DNA of 64,000 nucleotides from Brevibacillus fluminis (GTDB taxonomy: Bacteria > Bacillota > Bacilli > Brevibacillales > Brevibacillaceae). The position numbers and the translations under genes were made by a program. The notes below the pieces were generated by a model. The model saw nothing but the letters and a program-made list of their open reading frames with translations. It did no database searches and was not told the origin of the DNA. The stretch is taken from the NCBI RefSeq assembly GCF_003710825.1, contig NZ_RHHQ01000017.1:277687-341686 (forward strand), given 5' to 3'. This document shows, piece after piece, positions 60,324-64,000 of this stretch. Every line of letters begins with the position of its first letter. Position 1 is the first letter of the stretch.

Positions 60324-60427
60324 CGTTCAACCCCCTTGCCACGTCGTGTAGTGATACCTTACCACACAAAGCCTAGATGTTCTTGCAAGATATTGCTCTT
60401 GCGGGAGAAGGCACTTCGAAAAAAACA

Positions 60428-60457
60428 TTTACGGCTCTTCCCTACATATGGTATAAA
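60428..60457 (+). promoter_or_regulatory. Candidate promoter of the SDR gene
   Basis: TTTACG (60428-60433) and TATAAA (60452-60457) with an 18-bp spacer, ~72 bp before the start codon. Confidence 0.4.
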
Positions 60458-60528
60458 CATCTCCATGACCAAACTTCCAAAAAGCTTTCATAAGCAAAGG
60501 AAGAAAACAAATTAAAGGAGGCACTATC

Positions 60529-61299
60529 ATGTACCTACCGTCCGTCCGTCTGGACAACCAAGTCGCAATCGTCACAGGAGCGGGAAAAGGAATTGGAAGA
60601 GCGCTGGCCATTGGACTTGCTGAAGCGGGGGCAAATGTGGCACTGCTAGCAAGAACTCTGGATGATCTTACATCTGTGGCAACCGAAATCGAAAAGCTGG
60701 GACGAATTGCTTACCCGATCCAAGTCGACATGACGAAACGAGTTGAGATTGAACAAGCCGTTCAAACCATTGTAGAGCAGACAGGCAAAATCGATATTCT
60801 CGTCAACAACGCTGGCACGAATATCCGCCGAACCGCCTTGGAAGTGACAGATGAGGAATGGGAAAAAATCATCGACACGAATCTGAAGTCGGCGTACATC
60901 ATGTCCCAAGTGGTCGCTCACCAGATGAAAGAGCAGCTGGGGGGCAAAATCATCAACATCTCTTCCGTTGACGGGCACTTGGCTGCATTGTCAGGTGTTG
61001 CGTATGGCGCCTCGAAAGCAGCTTTGATTCACATGACCAAAATTCACGCAGTAGAGTGGGCACTGTATGGCATTCGTGTAAACGCAATCGGACCATACTT
61101 TTTCAATACGCCTTTAACCGAAAAGGTGTTGGCTGATCCCGTGGTTCTGGAAGAGATTATCGCGCGAACACCAATGCGAAGAATCGGTGAGCTGGAAGAT
61201 CTCGTGGGTCCGACTGTTTTCCTTGCCTCCGACATGTCCAACTACATAACGGGCCAAATTTTGTTCGTAGATGGCGGGATGACGATTTACGGTAACTAA
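60529..61299 (+). CDS. SDR-family oxidoreductase
   Basis: 256 residues, AAAGGAGG 8 nt before ATG. Classical short-chain dehydrogenase: cofactor motif TGAGKGIG (16-23), NNAG near 92, catalytic Ser145/146, Tyr159 and Lys163 (YGASK), and the C-terminal FVDGGMTIYGN. It resembles gluconate 5-dehydrogenase/KduD-type enzymes that oxidise or reduce sugar acids. The following genes encode a PPi-type phosphofructokinase and a LacI regulator, which supports a role in sugar metabolism, though a separate promoter intervenes at 61371. Confidence 0.9.
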   Translation: MYLPSVRLDNQVAIVTGAGKGIGRALAIGLAEAGANVALLARTLDDLTSVATEIEKLGRIAYPIQVDMTKRVEIEQAVQTIVEQTGKIDILVNNAGTNIRRTALEVTDEEWEKIIDTNLKSAYIMSQVVAHQMKEQLGGKIINISSVDGHLAALSGVAYGASKAALIHMTKIHAVEWALYGIRVNAIGPYFFNTPLTEKVLADPVVLEEIIARTPMRRIGELEDLVGPTVFLASDMSNYITGQILFVDGGMTIYGN

Positions 61300-61370
61300 G
61301 ATCACTTTGCAAATAGTTTACATTCATATCCGATTCAGCGTGCTGGCAAAACGACAACAGCGATTATTGA

Positions 61371-61399
61371 TTGAAAATTTCGTTTTCACCACGTATAAT
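61371..61399 (+). promoter_or_regulatory. Sigma-A promoter of the phosphofructokinase gene
   Basis: TTGAAA (61371-61376) and TATAAT (61394-61399) with a 17-bp spacer. It implies a ~185-nt leader. An ACTAT-AACG-ATAGT inverted repeat lies at 61424-61437. Confidence 0.7.
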
Positions 61400-61489
61400 G
61401 ACCGTAGGGTAAGCGGTTAATCAACTATAACGATAGTAAACACGGAATTGAGGTCGCTAAGTAAGACGGATGGCCCGTTTGGTTTTGGG

Positions 61490-61499
61490 AAAGCGCTTT
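61490..61499. promoter_or_regulatory. LacI/CcpA-type operator
   Basis: AAAGCGCTTT is a perfect 10-bp palindrome with the central CG typical of LacI-family operators. It lies ~85 bp downstream of the predicted transcription start and ~90 bp before the phosphofructokinase gene, a roadblock position, and may bind the LacI protein encoded two genes on or CcpA. Confidence 0.55.
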
Positions 61500-61590
61500 T
61501 TAACGATCGAGTCGGGACGATGCTACCATTCCTGCAATTTCAACTGCTAACCTAGAAATTCGATCTATCAAAGAAGGGGGCAGGTCTGAA

Positions 61591-62793
61591 ATGAAAGGAA
61601 ATTGTCTGATCGTGCAATCGGGAGGACCTACTTCCGTTATTAATAGCACATTATACGGTATTGTGGAGAGGGCGAAGCAGTCCGGAACGTTGGGCAGCAT
61701 CTACGGAGCACGGTATGGTTTGCATGGTTTGCTGCACGGGGATTACATTGATTTATCTACAATCCCTCTAAAGGAATTGGCTTACTTGCGTTATACACCG
61801 GGAGCAGCTCTGGGCTCATGGCGATATAAACTGGATAAGACGGATGAAGTGGATCAAATCGTAGCCCACTTAGAGCGCAACCAAATTCGATATTTGTTCT
61901 GCATTGGCGGAAATGGAACGATGTTTCTGGCTGATTTGATCCTGGCTGCCGCATCAGCGAAAGGTTACGCGCTTCAAGTAGTTGGCGTCCCAAAAACCAT
62001 TGACAATGACCTCACACATACTGACCATTGTCCCGGGTATGGCAGCGCAGCTAAGTTTTTTTCCACCTGCCTCATGGATATAGCGATGGATCTCGGCAGT
62101 ACATTGACGACCAACCGTGTGACGATCATCGAGACGATGGGTCGCAACACAGGATGGTTGGCTGCGGCATGTGGATTGGGTAGCAAGGAGAAAAACGAAT
62201 GGCTACCCCGTATTTATATACCGGAGGTTCCTTTTGAGGAAGCAAGGTTCCTGGAAACGATAGAAAGAGATTGTCGTGAGAGAGGACATTCGCTCGTCAT
62301 CGTTGCGGAAGGAATCGTCGATAAAGATGGCGCCATCATCGGGAATCATTCACATGAGGATAATGTCGGACGCCCTCAATTGGGTGGCGTTTCCTCGTAC
62401 TTGAAAGCCTGTATCGAGACAGAGACGTCATTGACCGCCCGCTACGTGCAACCAAGCATTTGGCAACGAAGCAGTATGCGGACATCCTCATTCGTAGACA
62501 TCAGCGAAGCGTATGAAATAGGCAAGCAGGCATGCGATTACGTCTTGGCTGGACATTCAGGAGACATGATCTCCATTCAGAGAATGCCCAACGAACGCTA
62601 CAAAGTCGTTTGGAAGCCGGTTGCCCTTAAAAAAGTAGCGAGTGAGGAAAGAGCGTTTCCACTCGACTGGTATGACAAAAAGGTAAACTACGTGAAACAA
62701 GCGTTCTTTAATTATGTGCAGCCGCTGATCCAGGGTGAAGTCGAAATTCCGATGAAAAACGGTCTGCCTGTTTACAAGACGCTCGCTTTATAA
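61591..62793 (+). CDS. Phosphofructokinase, PPi-type-like
   Basis: 400 residues, AGAAGGGGG before the ATG. Motifs: N-terminal VQSGGPTSVINST, the phosphoryl-donor loop GGNGT at 106-110, catalytic PKTIDND with Lys135, and METMGRNTGW-type substrate loop (ETMGRNTGWLA). Lys135 (PKTIDND rather than PGTIDND) is the residue that favours pyrophosphate as donor, whereas Gly at 109 is the ATP-type residue and Asn at 108 replaces the usual Asp. The donor (PPi or ATP) is therefore uncertain. It phosphorylates fructose 6-phosphate or a related sugar phosphate. Next to a LacI regulator and an SDR. Confidence 0.88.
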   Translation: MKGNCLIVQSGGPTSVINSTLYGIVERAKQSGTLGSIYGARYGLHGLLHGDYIDLSTIPLKELAYLRYTPGAALGSWRYKLDKTDEVDQIVAHLERNQIRYLFCIGGNGTMFLADLILAAASAKGYALQVVGVPKTIDNDLTHTDHCPGYGSAAKFFSTCLMDIAMDLGSTLTTNRVTIIETMGRNTGWLAAACGLGSKEKNEWLPRIYIPEVPFEEARFLETIERDCRERGHSLVIVAEGIVDKDGAIIGNHSHEDNVGRPQLGGVSSYLKACIETETSLTARYVQPSIWQRSSMRTSSFVDISEAYEIGKQACDYVLAGHSGDMISIQRMPNERYKVVWKPVALKKVASEERAFPLDWYDKKVNYVKQAFFNYVQPLIQGEVEIPMKNGLPVYKTLAL

Positions 62794-62844
62794 TCAGATT
62801 GACGGCTCATGCGTTGAACTATTCAAGAAAATCGAGGGAACTGA

Positions 62845-63849
62845 ATGAAACCGACTATTTATGATGTAGCAAAAAAAGCAGGCGTCTCTATCGCAACTGT
62901 CTCAAAGGTCATCAACAATACTGGTCGGATCTCAGAAAAAACGAGAAAAAAGATTATGGCGCTCATGGAGGAAATGGAGTATCAGCCAAGCGTGGTGGCA
63001 TCTGCACTAACGGGGAAATCGACGTATACGATTGGCTTGCTCATACCCGATTTGGCCAACCCGTTCTTCTCAGAGATCGCCAGAAGCATTGAGGATCGCG
63101 GGCACAGTCTGGGCTATAACATCGTGATTTGCAGTACGGACTACGACCCGGAAAAAGAGGCAAAGTACACGTCACTCCTGAAGCAAAAAAGCGTCGACGG
63201 GATCATTCTGGCGTCGGGCTTTGAAAACCTCAAGGGCGCTAAGGAGCTTATCCATCAAAACTTCCCGATTGCGGTAGTGGCGAGAGAAATCCCGTCCCTC
63301 GAGGTGGATACCGTCTCGATCGATAATTTCCTGGGAGGATACCAAGCCGCTTCACACCTGATTGGACTCGGCCACAAACGTATCGCGATCATCGCCCGGG
63401 ATGTATGGAGCAATCGTGAACGGATTCGCGGCTACAAGCAAGCGCTGGAGGAAGCCAATCTGGAAGTGAATGATCAGATGGAGTTCGTAAAGGATTCAGC
63501 TGTCGAGAGCGGAAAAGAGATGGCCAGTAAACTGCTCGATTCATCTTCACCACCGACCGCCATTTTTGCCTGCAACGACTCGTTGGCAATCGGAGTGATC
63601 CAAGCGGCACGTCAAAGAGGTTTGTCTGTCCCGAACAATTTGTCGGTTGTCGGTTTTGATGATACGATCTGGGCAAAAATCAGTGATCCGCCGTTGACAA
63701 CGATCGCCCAGCCGATCCGGGAGATGGGATATGGGGTGATGGATCTGTTAATTCAGGAGATCAGAGGACTCAAGCATATGAAGCAGCGCTTGATCCTTCT
63801 GCCGAAGCTTGTCGAGCGGGAAACCACGATGGCATATAGGGGAAAGTAA
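62845..63849 (+). CDS. LacI-family transcriptional regulator
   Basis: 334 residues. The N-terminal helix-turn-helix (TIYDVAKKAGVSIATVSKVI) and hinge helix (SVVASALTGKS) are standard for LacI/GalR, and the periplasmic-binding-like core has GLLIPDLANPFFSEIARSI and the VVGFDDTIWAKISDPPLTTI segment. GAGGGA precedes the ATG. It likely binds the AAAGCGCTTT operator upstream of the phosphofructokinase gene and is itself transcribed with that gene. The inducer is probably a sugar or sugar phosphate; genes that would identify it lie beyond the window. Confidence 0.92.
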   Translation: MKPTIYDVAKKAGVSIATVSKVINNTGRISEKTRKKIMALMEEMEYQPSVVASALTGKSTYTIGLLIPDLANPFFSEIARSIEDRGHSLGYNIVICSTDYDPEKEAKYTSLLKQKSVDGIILASGFENLKGAKELIHQNFPIAVVAREIPSLEVDTVSIDNFLGGYQAASHLIGLGHKRIAIIARDVWSNRERIRGYKQALEEANLEVNDQMEFVKDSAVESGKEMASKLLDSSSPPTAIFACNDSLAIGVIQAARQRGLSVPNNLSVVGFDDTIWAKISDPPLTTIAQPIREMGYGVMDLLIQEIRGLKHMKQRLILLPKLVERETTMAYRGK

Positions 63850-64000
63850 ATAGCAGAAAATCAAACAAACATGTGCGATCCGGGATTCTGTAGCGGACTT
63901 GCATGAAGGTTATAATTTTATTCCGAGAAAATAACGTTTTGTACTAGAAAATAAAGGAATAGCAGTGGTAGAATCGCAGGAGTCTGTAAAATATTCTGTG
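63850..64000. other. Non-coding window end
   Basis: No gene start seen. AAAATAACGTTTT (near 63927-63939) has an AACGTT core resembling a LacI-type site and may control the next gene outside the window. Confidence 0.25.

Overview
The window reads as chromosome of an endospore-forming member of the Bacillota (class Bacilli) with mid-range GC. Support comes from a GerA-type germinant receptor operon (23.7-27.5 kb), a bacillithiol deacetylase paired with its yojF partner (2.7-3.8 kb), an IDEAL-domain protein, strong AGGAGG ribosome sites with frequent GTG/TTG starts, and many intrinsic terminators. The genus cannot be fixed from the sequence alone; Brevibacillus, Tumebacillus or Effusibacillus-like lineages would fit. 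No rRNA, tRNA, CRISPR array or intact insertion sequence was seen.

Layout. 0-7.7 kb: end of an MFS transporter, a DUF6884 protein, an Rrf2 regulator, an IDEAL protein, thioredoxin, a 52-residue zinc-ribbon protein, yojF-bshB2, an Aquifex-type aconitase translationally coupled to a CBS/zinc-ribbon protein, and a divergent MarR/SnoaL pair around an MhqR-like operator. 7.8-14.5 kb: a PAS/AAA+/Fis sigma-54 activator divergent from a four-gene 2-oxoacid dehydrogenase operon (E1a-E1b-E2-E3), with a near-perfect -24/-12 promoter and a duplicated 33-bp upstream element. 14.6-22 kb: accessory genes (SRPBCC, aldo/keto reductase, PadR, VOC proteins, an ECF sigma factor with SnoaL tail) mixed with debris: an IS110 fragment, a cytochrome P450 tail and a GC-rich foreign-looking acetyltransferase. 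21.8-23.6 kb: an Lsa-type ABC-F gene behind a transcription attenuator with two competing arms. 23.7-34.5 kb: ger operon, a MutS2-like ATPase without Smr domain, a branched-polyamine synthase homologue, an SLH-like secreted protein, a Crp/Fnr regulator and a NagZ lipoprotein.

35.8-47.9 kb is the most coherent system. An operon of M32 carboxypeptidase, DUF885 peptidase and oligopeptide-binding lipoprotein is followed by a GAF histidine kinase and NarL-type regulator, then by an operon of ornithine-cyclodeaminase-like enzyme, gamma-glutamyltransferase-like protein and a second M32 carboxypeptidase. The promoter regions of both operons share a previously unremarked composite element (AACCTNTTTRGGGGG, 21 bp, CGTARAGTA) with identical spacing. 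I infer a peptide/amino-acid scavenging regulon run by the two-component system encoded between the two operons.

48-64 kb: a BAAT-type hydrolase, a hydantoin-racemase-like enzyme, a frameshifted tyrosine phosphatase, group-1 truncated haemoglobin, a membrane-anchored ankyrin protein, an OmpR-type two-component system, an unknown protein with an internal duplication, an S41 protease, an AraC-EamA pair, and the start of a sugar locus (SDR, PPi-type phosphofructokinase, LacI regulator) that runs out of the window.
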